Positions 52,757-61,895 of a stretch of DNA of 64,000 nt are shown in pieces (the stretch's first letter is position 1; each line of letters opens with the position of its first letter). The notes under the pieces were generated by a model. It worked only from the letters and a program-made list of their open reading frames with translations. It had not been told where the DNA came from and ran no database searches. Both the position numbers and the translations under genes were made by a program. The DNA lies in the NCBI RefSeq assembly GCF_024158745.1, contig NZ_JAMZAW010000005.1, forward strand, positions 186,001 through 250,000. The letters are read 5' to 3'. The stretch comes from Paenibacillus tyrphae. Its GTDB lineage: Bacteria; Bacillota; Bacilli; Paenibacillales; NBRC-103111.

Positions 52757-52772
52757 GCGAAGCGTTAGCGCT
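52749..52772 (+). repeat. left flanking hairpin of palindromic element copy 3
   Basis: Stem AGCGCTAA/TTAGCGCT around GCGAAGCG, overlapping the TAA stop (52754-52756) of the flippase gene. A diverged copy lies at 52991-53014. Confidence 0.8.
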
Positions 52773-52777
52773 CAGAG

Positions 52778-52985
52778 TGTTGAGAAAGTGAGCCTTTTAC
52801 ACAAATATAGAGAAGCATACGGAGGTGGGGTATCCACTGGAGAAGCGATAGCGGCCGCCTTTGTCTTCGGGAAATGTCCGCTACTAAGCGGCTTCCAATC
52901 AAAATTTCCCGATGACAACAGCGGTCGGAAGTGGATACCCCACCCCATCGTAACCTCTATAATCCCGTTTGGCCACTTCTCAACA
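52778..52985 (-). repeat. palindromic dispersed element, copy 3
   Basis: A 208-bp copy in the opposite orientation to copies 1 and 2. Its reverse complement shares the GGTGGGGTATCCACT/AGTGGATACCCCACC stem with copy 2. It has a slightly changed apical loop (TAGT) and one end shortened by an A (TTCTCAACA preceded by CCAC). Confidence 0.9.
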
Positions 52986-52990
52986 AGCTC

Positions 52991-53014
52991 AGCGCTAAGA
53001 GAAGCGGCAGCGCT
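52991..53014 (+). repeat. right flanking hairpin of palindromic element copy 3
   Basis: Near-copy of 52749-52772 (about 21 of 24 positions), with outer stem AGCGCT/AGCGCT retained. No long T-run follows. Confidence 0.75.
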
Positions 53015-53029
53015 GACAGACGATTGTGA

Positions 53030-53085
53030 AAACAGCCCCGAACCTTCCAAGCAGATGATACTGCTGCGGAGGTTCGGGGCTGTTC
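53030..53085 (-). terminator. terminator of the cupin gene
   Basis: AACAGCCCCGAACCT pairs with AGGTTCGGGGCTGTT (15 bp), with TTTT following on the minus strand. It may also serve the plus-strand flippase. Confidence 0.8.
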
Positions 53086-53160
53086 GTCGTCCGGTAACGG
53101 CTTCTGAGAGCGCTAACATTTCAGTGTAGACCCTGCCGCTCCGGACTAACGTTTCGCCGC

Positions 53161-53523
53161 TCATGGCTGCTGACTTTTGTGCCGTACCGGGCCGGCATGA
53201 CACCAGAGGGTCACGATCGGATCTTCGATACTGGAGTGCAGGTGATGGTCTTCTCCCGGCTCCACGACGATAATATCGCCTACGGCTACCGGATGGAACA
53301 TCTGGTCGATCTCGATCGTCCCGCAGCCTTGCACGATCAGGAATGCTTCGCAATCCGTATGGACGTGATAGTCCCGGCCGTCCGGCCCGTCATTCGTGTG
53401 GCTGCGCTCGCCTGGCTTACTGAATGCCAGGCCGCCCGAGGATACGTAGGCGCCCGGCAGCACTTGATTCAAAATATGCCCTTCGCGGGCGTCCTGCAGC
53501 TCGCTCAAACGGTATCTTTTCAT
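53161..53523 (-). CDS. cupin-domain protein
   Basis: Single-domain cupin of 120 residues. Motif 1 metal ligands lie in DYHVHTDCEAFLIVQGCG and motif 2 in PGEDHHLHSS. The function of such free cupins is usually unknown; roles include sugar binding, isomerase or dioxygenase activity. GGAGGG lies about 10 nt before the ATG. It has a strong terminator of its own. Confidence 0.85.
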   Translation of the reverse strand: MKRYRLSELQDAREGHILNQVLPGAYVSSGGLAFSKPGERSHTNDGPDGRDYHVHTDCEAFLIVQGCGTIEIDQMFHPVAVGDIIVVEPGEDHHLHSSIEDPIVTLWCHAGPVRHKSQQP

Positions 53524-53657
53524 TCGCGGTCATCCCTCCGTTTTTTGGAAAAAGGGGTAATTCCGATTCCGTAATGATCATATCCGATTCGGGCTGCTAC
53601 GGGTATTGAAGAATTTAAGAAAGACATGGAATCTTTTATGCTTTATTCGTAGGGAAG

Positions 53658-55073
53658 TTACGCGGAGAACCAGGCTTGCTCCAAGATCCGCGCCGCAGCG
53701 TCGATGTCTTCCTCGGATAGCCCGGCGAAGCCGAGCAGGATGACCGGGTCCGGCCCTTCGGGGACGGACTCGAAGCAATAGCCCGAGATGCCGTACACCT
53801 TGACGCCCGCTTCCTTCGCGCGCGATACTAGCTCTTCCTCGCTCAAGCCGTTACGCACCTTCAGGAGCAGGTGCAGGCCGGCGTTTTCCCCGATAATGTC
53901 GACCGGCTCGGGAAATCTGCGCACCGCCGCTACAAGCCGGTCTCGTTTTCTTTTGTAAATGCGGCGCATCTTGTTCAAGTGCTTCTCGAAATGCCCTTCC
54001 TTGATAAACCGGTACAGCACGTGCTGATCGATGCGCGAAACGGTCGAGGCATAAGAAATGTAATGCGTGCGGTACACCTCCAGAAGCCGGCCGGGCAGTA
54101 CCATATAGCTGATGCGCAGCGAAGGAGACAGCGGCTTCGACAGCGTGCCGATATAGATGACTTTGGCGCTCGAATCCATCCCGTGCAGCGAAGGGATCGG
54201 CTTGCCGCTGTAGCGGAATTCGCTGTCGTAATCGTCCTCGATGATGTACCGGCCATCCTGCTCGTTGACCCATTGGAGCAGCCGCATCCGGCGGTTGACC
54301 GGCATGACCATGCCCATCGGGAACTGATGGGAGGGCGTCGTATACACGATGTTCGAGCGTCCGTCCGCAAGCCGCGCAACGTCGACGCCCTCTTCATCCA
54401 GCGGCAGCAGTTGAACGTCAATGCCGTAGCTTCGGAGAATGCGGTACATCCGGTAATACCCCGGATTCTCGACGGCGAACGAATTGTTCCGGCCCAAAAT
54501 TTGCAGCAGCAGCTGAAACAGGCTCTCCGTCCCGGCGCCGACGATAATTTGCTCCGGGGTGCAGGACACTCCACGGGAGTAGTACAGATATTGGGAAATC
54601 GTGCTGCGAAGCCTCTCGTCTCCTTGCGGATGCCCGAGCTGCAGCAGCGACTTGTGCTCGGACTGAATCGTTTCTTTAGCCAGCTTCTTCCATATGGCAA
54701 AAGGGAACACGTCCAAATCGATACTGGTCGGCGAAAAATCGTACCGGGGAACGATGGCGTCCGTGTCCATTGAAGGCTTTCGCATGGCAGGTGCCGGCGG
54801 TTCCGCGCCGATCCGCAGCACCTCGTCCGTTTTGCTGACGAAAAATCCGCGCTTCGGGACCGCTTCGACGTAGCCTTCCGCCACCAACTGCTGATACGCG
54901 GTTTCCAGCGTATTTTGGCTGATGCGCAAATACCCGGCCAGCTTCCGCTTGGACGGCAGCCTCGTCCCGTAGGAAAGATGCCCCGACTCAATTTCCCGCT
55001 TAATGTGCATGTAGAGCTGATCGTATAAAGGCTGCTTGCGTCCCGGGTCCAAATGAACCGTGAACATGTCCAT
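53658..55073 (-). CDS. MocR-type PLP-dependent transcriptional regulator
   Basis: Regulator of 471 residues. An N-terminal GntR winged helix (YDQLYMHIKREIESGHLSYGTRLPSKRKLAGYLRISQNTLETAYQQLVAEG, about 15-75) is fused to a fold-type I aminotransferase-like domain with PLP lysine in YIGTLSKPLSPSLR. Members such as GabR and PdxR sense amino compounds or vitamin B6. AAGGGG precedes the ATG by 8 nt. It is divergent from an EamA-family exporter, a common pairing, so the exporter gene is the likely target. Confidence 0.92.
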   Translation of the reverse strand: MDMFTVHLDPGRKQPLYDQLYMHIKREIESGHLSYGTRLPSKRKLAGYLRISQNTLETAYQQLVAEGYVEAVPKRGFFVSKTDEVLRIGAEPPAPAMRKPSMDTDAIVPRYDFSPTSIDLDVFPFAIWKKLAKETIQSEHKSLLQLGHPQGDERLRSTISQYLYYSRGVSCTPEQIIVGAGTESLFQLLLQILGRNNSFAVENPGYYRMYRILRSYGIDVQLLPLDEEGVDVARLADGRSNIVYTTPSHQFPMGMVMPVNRRMRLLQWVNEQDGRYIIEDDYDSEFRYSGKPIPSLHGMDSSAKVIYIGTLSKPLSPSLRISYMVLPGRLLEVYRTHYISYASTVSRIDQHVLYRFIKEGHFEKHLNKMRRIYKRKRDRLVAAVRRFPEPVDIIGENAGLHLLLKVRNGLSEEELVSRAKEAGVKVYGISGYCFESVPEGPDPVILLGFAGLSEEDIDAAARILEQAWFSA

Positions 55074-55188
55074 GAACGATGCCCCTTCCTCAAACTGACC
55101 TCATCATTTTATATAAAACTGAAGCTTATGATCCGTTCAAATAATGATTATAATCGAAAAAACACAGACAGGAAAGGACATAAGCAGC

Positions 55189-56142
55189 ATGTTGAAAAAG
55201 TCGTATCGAGGAAGAAATCTTGGGCTGGCGCTTATCATTATCGGTGCCGGCTGCTGGGGATTGTCGTCCCCCATGATGGAATGGTTATTCTCCCATCAGA
55301 AAATGTCGTCCACGGCGCTTCTGCAATTCCGGTTCATGCTATCGGGCGTGATCCTGCTATTGATCGCCATGGGCAGAAAGCAGAATATATGGAAGGTTTG
55401 GACCGATCTTCGCATGGTCCTGTCTTTAATCATCTTTTCGGTCTGCGGGATCATGGTGCTGCAGTATGCGTTCATCAGCACTGTCGAAACGGGCAATGCC
55501 GTGACGGCTACCTTGTTTCAATTTTTGAGTCCGGCGGTCGTCATGATCGTGCTGGCGTTCAAGAAGCGGAAGCCGCCGACCTGGATCGAGACGGTGCTGG
55601 TTTCGCTCTGTATCATCGGGTTGTTTTTCATGGTCACGAACGGGTCTTTGGAAGGAATTTCTTTGTCGCCCAAAGCCGTCGGCTGGGGGCTTGCCACCGC
55701 TGCTGCGTTCGCCTTCTATACGTTGTTTCCGGTTCCGCTCATCCGCCGCTGGGGCGGCATGCTCGTGTTGGGCTGGGGGATGCTGATCGGCGGGATTGTG
55801 TTCAACGCGCTGCCTGTCTCGGGAGGCTTTTACTCGGCTGTGCAGGGCATGGATGCCATCTCCTGGATTCTCGTACTGTTTATCGTCTTGTTCGGCACGT
55901 GCCTAGCCTTTTTGTTTTATTTGGAAAGCCTTCATTACCTGGAGCCCGCCGAAACGAATACGCTGTCCGTCATGGAGCCGCTCGTGACGATCATCGTTTC
56001 GATGCTGTGGCTTGCGGAGCCGTTGAAGTTCTTTCAAATCATGGGCGGTCTGTTCATCGTCGCTTCGTCCGTTCTGCTTTCCGTCAAGCCTTGGGACAAG
56101 AGGGGGCGAGGCGGGGAGAGAACAGCAAGTGAAGGGTTATAG
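55189..56142 (+). CDS. EamA/DMT-family transporter
   Basis: Ten-segment drug/metabolite transporter of 317 residues with two EamA domains (start ILIIGAGCWGLSSPMMEW region; second half LGTCLAFLFYLESLHYLEPAETNTLSVMEPLVTIIVSMLWLAEPL). Probably exports an amino acid or related metabolite. ATG 55189 follows AAAGGA; an in-frame ATG 15 codons upstream (55144) lies in the divergent promoter region. It is divergent from the MocR regulator, which probably controls it. Confidence 0.88.
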   Translation: MLKKSYRGRNLGLALIIIGAGCWGLSSPMMEWLFSHQKMSSTALLQFRFMLSGVILLLIAMGRKQNIWKVWTDLRMVLSLIIFSVCGIMVLQYAFISTVETGNAVTATLFQFLSPAVVMIVLAFKKRKPPTWIETVLVSLCIIGLFFMVTNGSLEGISLSPKAVGWGLATAAAFAFYTLFPVPLIRRWGGMLVLGWGMLIGGIVFNALPVSGGFYSAVQGMDAISWILVLFIVLFGTCLAFLFYLESLHYLEPAETNTLSVMEPLVTIIVSMLWLAEPLKFFQIMGGLFIVASSVLLSVKPWDKRGRGGERTASEGL

Positions 56143-56256
56143 CCGGTTGTTGGGGTGGCAAGCCTAAAAAAATACAGTCTCTTCCAAAACGAATCCATCC
56201 TCCCTTGTCCGAACATGTAGTATGATGAAGAGATCAAGGGAAAGGGGAGATCCGTC

Positions 56257-57444
56257 ATGACCGCGCGGGAAACGTGGATTGCGGAAGTCGAAGGCATCGA
56301 GACGCTGGATACGCATACCCATTTGATCGGGGACAAGCTGTGTGCACAGAGCTTCTGGGATATCGCCCATTATTTCTGGTTGAACCGGGAAATGCAGGCG
56401 GGCGGATATCCCGCCGACGCGGCGGAGCTGCCGGAGAAGGAACGCATTGAAGCGTTTATGAAGGCGTACCGCGCCACGCGGAATACGCTGATGAATTGGA
56501 CCGTCACACATATCTTCAAGCAGCTGTACGGGATTGAGCTCCGCGACGAGCGCTCCGTCTACGAAGCGGATGAGGCGGTCCGGGCTTCGTCTCAAAAGGC
56601 AGGCTGGGCGCAGCAGGTGGCGGACAAGCTGAATGTCCGCGCTTTCGTGGTCAATCACCCGGACCATGCGAAGTTTGTCGGCATGAAGCGCGACGCGATT
56701 TTGCTCCCGCGGATCGACGGCAAGCTGCCGCAGTGGACCCAGGCCATCGCGGCGTCGGCACAGCCGGAGGAAGCGTACGAAGAGGCGAGACAAACCATAG
56801 ACGAGTTGTTCGCATCGTACCGGGAGCGGGGATGCCCGGGCGTCATGACAACGCTGCCCGCTTTTGAGGCCAGCGCCAACCGCTCGTATTCGTTGAAAGT
56901 CAATGCGACGGAGGACCAGATCCTGATGATGCTTATGCATGCGGTGTGCGAAGCGGCCGAGCGTCACGGGCTGATGGTGCAAATCTTCGTAGGCGTGGAA
57001 CGGTCCTGGTGCGGTACCGCAACCCCGGTAAACGATCCGCTTAAGATCGTCAAGCTGTCCGGCTTGTTCGAGCGATATGCCGTTCCGTTCGAGTTGGTGG
57101 TCGCTTCGGAGCTGAACAACCTGGACATCGTCCAAGCGGCGTGGAATTTCCCCAATGTGCACACGGGCGGGCAGTGGTGGTTCAATTTCCGCGCCAGCAC
57201 GTACCGCGATGCGATGCAGTATCGGCTGGAGGCGCTGCCTGCGCTTAAAAGCTCACTTATCGTCTCCGACGCGCGCTGCATCGAATGGAGCTACGGCAAA
57301 ATCGCGCTCGTCAAACGGCTGATGGCCGAGTTCCTCTTCGAGCAGACGGAGCGGGGCTGGATCGACCGCGAGACGGCGCTGCAGGTCGCCAGAGGCTGGC
57401 TCTACGAGAGCGCGGCGCAGCGTTACGGCTTCCGGGAGCAGTAA
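56257..57444 (+). CDS. amidohydrolase, uronate-isomerase-like
   Basis: TIM-barrel amidohydrolase-superfamily protein of 395 residues. The first metal motif is LDTHTHLIGD; later VFVNHPDHAKF-type and IFVGVERSW regions resemble the glucuronate isomerase (UxaC) family. The final metal-like Asp lies in IVSDARCIEWSYGK. It is about 70 residues shorter than UxaC (about 470), so the reaction may differ. The ATG follows AAAGGGG. It is a single gene convergent with DUF2515. Confidence 0.75.
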   Translation: MTARETWIAEVEGIETLDTHTHLIGDKLCAQSFWDIAHYFWLNREMQAGGYPADAAELPEKERIEAFMKAYRATRNTLMNWTVTHIFKQLYGIELRDERSVYEADEAVRASSQKAGWAQQVADKLNVRAFVVNHPDHAKFVGMKRDAILLPRIDGKLPQWTQAIAASAQPEEAYEEARQTIDELFASYRERGCPGVMTTLPAFEASANRSYSLKVNATEDQILMMLMHAVCEAAERHGLMVQIFVGVERSWCGTATPVNDPLKIVKLSGLFERYAVPFELVVASELNNLDIVQAAWNFPNVHTGGQWWFNFRASTYRDAMQYRLEALPALKSSLIVSDARCIEWSYGKIALVKRLMAEFLFEQTERGWIDRETALQVARGWLYESAAQRYGFREQ

Positions 57445-57467
57445 GCGCGCCCGACGGAGCCTGCCCG

Positions 57468-58757
57468 TTAAACGATCAGATCGCTGGCGAGCACGGCGAG
57501 TTCGATTTTTTTCAGTCCGATACCGCAGTCCTGCGTCATTTCGAAGGAGAACGGCGCGCTGATTTCCGTAAAATAGTCGAGGACGGACAGGTCGCGGAAC
57601 CAATCCCCGGGGACGGGCGGTTCGACGTCCCTGTCCTTCCATGCATCCGTCAGCACCGGACTGTACAGCGGGACCGCGCCGGGCCGCAGCTTGCAGCCGT
57701 CAAGCCGCTCCAGCAGCTGGCCGCGGGGCCGGGGCGGCTCCTTGCGCACGAGTGCAAACAGGTGCGGCCAGTAATCCGCGCGGGAGCCGCTGTGACGGCG
57801 TCCGCAGGCGAATGCCTGAGCGCCATCGGCTACCGCACGTATCCCGAATAGAATGGCGTACAGCTTTTTTCCGACCTCGATGCGCTCGCGCACGCTGCTG
57901 AAGTTTTCCAGAATCAGACCTGCGAGCCGTATACGTTCGCCTTGAACATATGGAAACACGACCTGGTTCAGCTGAAGCAGCGTCTGCGTCTGAAAAAACA
58001 ACGTGTCGAGCACGGTGCTTTGAAACGAAGGATGACGGACGACGCGCTCCTCAATATAATGCTGCTCGTTCACGATGAGCGCGACGGTGAGCAGCCCGGA
58101 TTCCCGCTCGACCCAGAAGCGTTCCCAGACCGGGCGCATGAAGCGCGAGACGCCGAGCCGGGGAAGCAGATGAAACAGCGGACGTTTCATCTGCAAGCTG
58201 GCCCGGTACAGCAAAAGCTGCGGGTAAGCGTCCCGGAAGATGAGCGCATTGGCCCTTTCCAAAAAAGCGAAGACGTTCTCGCACTGCTCTTCGTTCAGCA
58301 GAAACGGCAGCATATCTCCCCGCAGATCCGTCATGCTCCAGCCCCCGTTGCGCGATACCATATGCGCCAGAAACGCCCAATGCAGCTCCGGATGCTCCCG
58401 GTACATATGCAAATAAGCCGCGGTACGCGTTACGTTGTTGCGGATATGCACGTCCCGCTCACGTATGATGCGCTCCAGCAGCTCCTGCTCCTCTTCTTTG
58501 GCCTCAGGCCCGGTCTCCGGGGTTACTTTTGCCGGCTCCGCGTTCCCTTCCTGCAGTGCGAGCTTCCATTCCAGCCGCTTGCGCAGCGCTTCGATCGAAA
58601 GCGGATCAATCGGAATGCGATGCGCTGCGGCCAGCAGCTTTTTTTCATGCGCTACCGTTTGCGCTTTTCCTTTGATCCACTCTACCGCTTCTTGTGGCAA
58701 ATCCGCCAGCTTATGGAGCAGATCGATGCCGTTCCAACGGTATTTTCCCCGGTTCAT
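57468..58757 (-). CDS. DUF2515-family protein (YppC-like)
   Basis: A 429-residue probably cytoplasmic protein. The block NNVTRTAAYLHMYREHPELHWAFLAHMVSRNGGWSMTDLRG resembles DUF2515, represented by B. subtilis YppC. No enzymatic motif is visible. The N-terminal half is rich in charged helices. Function unknown. The assignment is from memory of that block and is moderate in confidence. Confidence 0.65.
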   Translation of the reverse strand: MNRGKYRWNGIDLLHKLADLPQEAVEWIKGKAQTVAHEKKLLAAAHRIPIDPLSIEALRKRLEWKLALQEGNAEPAKVTPETGPEAKEEEQELLERIIRERDVHIRNNVTRTAAYLHMYREHPELHWAFLAHMVSRNGGWSMTDLRGDMLPFLLNEEQCENVFAFLERANALIFRDAYPQLLLYRASLQMKRPLFHLLPRLGVSRFMRPVWERFWVERESGLLTVALIVNEQHYIEERVVRHPSFQSTVLDTLFFQTQTLLQLNQVVFPYVQGERIRLAGLILENFSSVRERIEVGKKLYAILFGIRAVADGAQAFACGRRHSGSRADYWPHLFALVRKEPPRPRGQLLERLDGCKLRPGAVPLYSPVLTDAWKDRDVEPPVPGDWFRDLSVLDYFTEISAPFSFEMTQDCGIGLKKIELAVLASDLIV

Positions 58758-58901
58758 GGTCTGAGACCTCCCGCCTCAAAAAAGGATTTTCCAAACTGCC
58801 GTCGTATAATTCCATATGCAAGTGCGCAACGTTCTGCCATTTATTTCGTATAAGACGGTAGGTTGCATGCATTATAGTACATATTTTTTAGGAGGTTCCC
58901 G

Positions 58902-60479
58902 ATGAGAACTAAACATTGGAACGCCATGCTCAGCCTTGTGCTGGTCGGCATCCTGATCCTGCTCGCCGGCTGCCAACCGGTCGGCAATGTCGACGTAGGC
59001 AAAGCGATGGCCGGAAGCTTGGCCGTCAAATCTTCGGAAGGCAAGCAAACGGTGACGCTTGAGCTGACGCCGGACCCGGGGGTCACGATGTCGCCGGAGG
59101 GCAAGCGGGCTTTCGATCTGTTCAGCAAGGTGAAGATCGACATTACCGAGATGAAAATGCAAGATCAGCTGCATACGTCTTTGAAAGGTGCCTTCGAGTA
59201 TCAGAAGGGCCGCGTACCGTTCGAGCTGGTCATGTCTGACATGAATTACACGCTCAAAATCGAAGGCGCGAAAAAGCCGATCGTGATCCGCAACAGCGCG
59301 ACGGCGATGAACGGCTCCGCTGCCGAGCTTCCGAAGGAAGTGCAGGAGCAGCTCCAGCAGCTTAGCAAGAAGGCGGTCGAAGCGATGCCTTCGCTCACGT
59401 CGTTCTTCACCCGCAACTTCCCGAACCCGAGCAAAATTACGGCTGCGGAAGTGAACGAAACCGTAAACGGCGAAGCGCTGACCCTGCAAAAGGTTCATGC
59501 CGAAGTCTACGGCAACGAGCTGCTTGGCTTGGTGAAAGGCTTCTTGACGAATGTGCTTGCCGACGATCAAGGCCTGAAGGACTTTATCGGCGTGCTGTAC
59601 GATCTGTACGTGCCGATTCTGAAGGAAGTCACCAAGGAAGCCGGCAAGGATGCTGCCAATTCGATGAACGACCCGCTTACGCCTTATTTGAACAATAAAG
59701 CGCTGGCTGTAGAATTCATTCATACGTTCGTTAAAACCCATTTGGAGCAAATGCTCAAGGATTTCGACGCGTCGGTCGACGCGATGGGTCCGGAAGCCAA
59801 AGCTTGGCTGAACGACAATCAATCGCTTAAGATGGACCTGTATGTAGACAAAGATTACGTAACCCGCAAATCGAACACGGAAATTGGCTTTACCCTTCCG
59901 CAAGGCAAGGGAGACGGCTTGAAAAGCGTCAAAATCACGTCGGTCTATGAAGTGTGGAACGTGAATAAGCCGGTACAGGCGGCTACGATTGATACCGCCG
60001 GCGGCGTTATCGAAATGAACGGTGCGGACGGCCGCATGACGGCAAGCAAATTCGTCGCATCGCTTGATCCGAACTCCCAGCTGTATAAGCTGCTTAAAGA
60101 CGAACTTGGCGTAACGAAGAAAAATATCAGCATGATCGTTGGCGAAGACAAAGAGCTTACTTTCGGTACGCTCCCGTATAACGACAACGGAACGATCATG
60201 GTTCCGGCGCGTTTCGTCGTCGAGGAACTGGATGCCGATGTGAAGTGGGATGAGGCCACCAAGCAAGTCAAAGTGACCGATCCGCTCAGCGGCGCCGTGC
60301 TCGTATTAACGATCGGCAGCGACGAAGCTACCGTTAACGGAAAAACCGTGAAGCTGGAGAAGCCGGCCGTACTCGTAGATGGCGTTACTTATGTTCCTGT
60401 TCGCGTCGTTTCCGAAGGCCTCGGAGCGAAAGTAGGCTGGGAGCAAGAAACGCAAACCGTTAAAATTACCCGTGATTAA
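58902..60479 (+). CDS. lipoprotein with copper-amine-oxidase N-terminal (stalk) domain
   Basis: Surface lipoprotein of 525 residues. The lipobox is LLAGC (ILILLAGCQPVG). The middle 350 residues are charged, helical-looking and not recognised. The last 120 residues form a copper amine oxidase N-terminal domain (MVPARFVVEELDADVKWDEATKQV and YVPVRVVSEGLGAKVGWEQETQTVKI), a module common on Bacillales surface proteins and not itself an oxidase. AGGAGG lies 6 nt before the ATG. It has a strong terminator. Confidence 0.85.
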   Translation: MRTKHWNAMLSLVLVGILILLAGCQPVGNVDVGKAMAGSLAVKSSEGKQTVTLELTPDPGVTMSPEGKRAFDLFSKVKIDITEMKMQDQLHTSLKGAFEYQKGRVPFELVMSDMNYTLKIEGAKKPIVIRNSATAMNGSAAELPKEVQEQLQQLSKKAVEAMPSLTSFFTRNFPNPSKITAAEVNETVNGEALTLQKVHAEVYGNELLGLVKGFLTNVLADDQGLKDFIGVLYDLYVPILKEVTKEAGKDAANSMNDPLTPYLNNKALAVEFIHTFVKTHLEQMLKDFDASVDAMGPEAKAWLNDNQSLKMDLYVDKDYVTRKSNTEIGFTLPQGKGDGLKSVKITSVYEVWNVNKPVQAATIDTAGGVIEMNGADGRMTASKFVASLDPNSQLYKLLKDELGVTKKNISMIVGEDKELTFGTLPYNDNGTIMVPARFVVEELDADVKWDEATKQVKVTDPLSGAVLVLTIGSDEATVNGKTVKLEKPAVLVDGVTYVPVRVVSEGLGAKVGWEQETQTVKITRD

Positions 60480-60539
60480 TTTGGCTTTATCCTTAATATG
60501 TGCTTGAACGGCCGGACTATTCCGGCCTTGGAAGCAGAA

Positions 60540-60593
60540 AACAGCCTCCCATCCGACTCCGCCTCGGAAAGATGGGGGGCTGTTTCTTTTTTT
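60540..60593 (+). terminator. terminator of the stalk-domain lipoprotein gene
   Basis: ACAGCCTCCCATC pairs with GATGGGGGGCTGT (one wobble) and is followed by TTTCTTTTTTT. Confidence 0.8.
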
Positions 60594-60612
60594 CGTATAA
60601 CGGGGATCAGGC

Positions 60613-60828
60613 TTAATCCTGTGTTGTTGAATCGGAAGGCGGGGCTTTCGTCTCCGTTCCCGGTCCGAGCGGCCGGGGGGAGGGCAGCCGACCGGCTCGA
60701 GCGGCCGTCTCGCGCAGCAGATATTCGATGTGGCTGTTGACGCTGCGGAATTCGTCGGCCGCCCATTTTTCCAGCACTTCGTACAGCTTCGGATCAAGCC
60801 GCAGCGGGAAATTTTTTTTGCCGGCCAT
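60613..60828 (-). CDS. small ribbon-helix-helix (Arc-like) protein
   Basis: A 71-residue protein. The N-terminal half (KKNFPLRLDPKLYEVLEKWAADEFRSVNSHIEYLLRETAAR) has the beta-helix-helix pattern of Arc/MetJ/CopG DNA-binding proteins. The rest is a Pro/Gly/Ser/Thr-rich tail. It starts 9 nt after the SPFH gene ends, so it is co-transcribed, but no clear ribosome site is seen. It may regulate the operon or act in an unknown role with the SPFH protein. Confidence 0.75.
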   Translation of the reverse strand: MAGKKNFPLRLDPKLYEVLEKWAADEFRSVNSHIEYLLRETAARAGRLPSPRPLGPGTETKAPPSDSTTQD

Positions 60829-60837
60829 GGCGGACCG

Positions 60838-61680
60838 TCAGTACAAGCTTCCCGTATTGATGACCGGATTGGCGGAACGGTCCGACACGATGGCGACGAG
60901 CAGATTGTTGATCATGGCGGCTTTGCGTTCTTCGTCAAGCTCGATGACGCCTTCTTGCTGCAATTGCGCGATAGCCAGCTGCACCATACCGACAGCACCT
61001 TCTACAATTTTGGTGCGCGCGGCGATGATAGCCGTTGCCTGTTGACGCTGCAGCATGGCGCTGGCGATCTCCGTGGAATAAGCCAGATGTGTCAAGCGTG
61101 CTTCAAGGACTTCGACGCCGGCCACCGACAGCCGGTCTTGCAGCTCGCGGCTCAGCTCTTGGGCAACCTCTTCGGAATTGCCGCGCAAGGAGTAGCCGTT
61201 CTCGTAGGAATCGTATGGATATTTGTTGGCTACGTGCCGCAGCGCGGTTTCGCTTTGGATCTCAACGAATTGCTCGTAGTTGTCGACATCGAAGCTGGCT
61301 TTGGCCGAATCGACGACACGGAAGACGACGACGGCGGCGATCTCAATCGGATTACCGTCGATGTCGTTCACCTTTAACTTGGCGCTGTTGAAGTTGCGGA
61401 CGCGCAGCGATACCTTTTTACGGCTGGAGAACGGAACCGTTACCCACATGCCGCTCTCGCGCAGCGTTCCGGCGTAACTGCCGAAGAACGTCACGACCAT
61501 CGCCTGATTCGGTTGAATGACCGTCAATGAAGATAATGGCAGTACCGACAAGACGATCAGGATAATGCCCAGAGCGGGAGAAGTTTCGGTAATCAGCAGG
61601 AAAAGTCCTCCTCCGACCAGCGCAAGCACCAGCAGCAGCCCGACAAATCCGTTCATCACCCATGCTTTTCTTTCCTTCAT
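60838..61680 (-). CDS. SPFH/band-7 domain membrane protein
   Basis: A 280-residue protein with two hydrophobic segments at the N-terminus (MNGFVGLLLVLALVGGGLFLLI and LGIILIVLSVLPLSSL) and a band-7/SPFH domain (from VIQPNQAMVVTFFG through RLTHLAYSTEIASAMLQRQQATAIIAAR). These proteins form membrane microdomain or protease-regulating scaffolds. ATG 61680 has AAAGGAG about 8-9 nt upstream; a GTG three codons earlier is too close to it. Paired with the RHH gene. Confidence 0.88.
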   Translation of the reverse strand: MKERKAWVMNGFVGLLLVLALVGGGLFLLITETSPALGIILIVLSVLPLSSLTVIQPNQAMVVTFFGSYAGTLRESGMWVTVPFSSRKKVSLRVRNFNSAKLKVNDIDGNPIEIAAVVVFRVVDSAKASFDVDNYEQFVEIQSETALRHVANKYPYDSYENGYSLRGNSEEVAQELSRELQDRLSVAGVEVLEARLTHLAYSTEIASAMLQRQQATAIIAARTKIVEGAVGMVQLAIAQLQQEGVIELDEERKAAMINNLLVAIVSDRSANPVINTGSLY

Positions 61681-61895
61681 CGCAAGCACTCCTTTTGTTT
61701 GAGGGTGTTATATTGTTTTGATATTTTTATGATATCACTTTTAGTAATAATTGTAAAGTAGGATAAAGTGGAAATTTAATTTATATAGTTAAAATGGCCC
61801 CGCCTGCGCAAGATTGACAGAAGCTGCTCCGAGTGCTATAAGTGGGGTAAGCGAAAGAAATAGCGCAAAAACGATGACCGAAGGCGGTGCTTTCC

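Noticed and set aside
52772-53353. 193-codon minus-strand open frame over palindromic copy 3
   Set aside because: It reads through the element, a terminator and the cupin gene; a shadow with no ribosome site.
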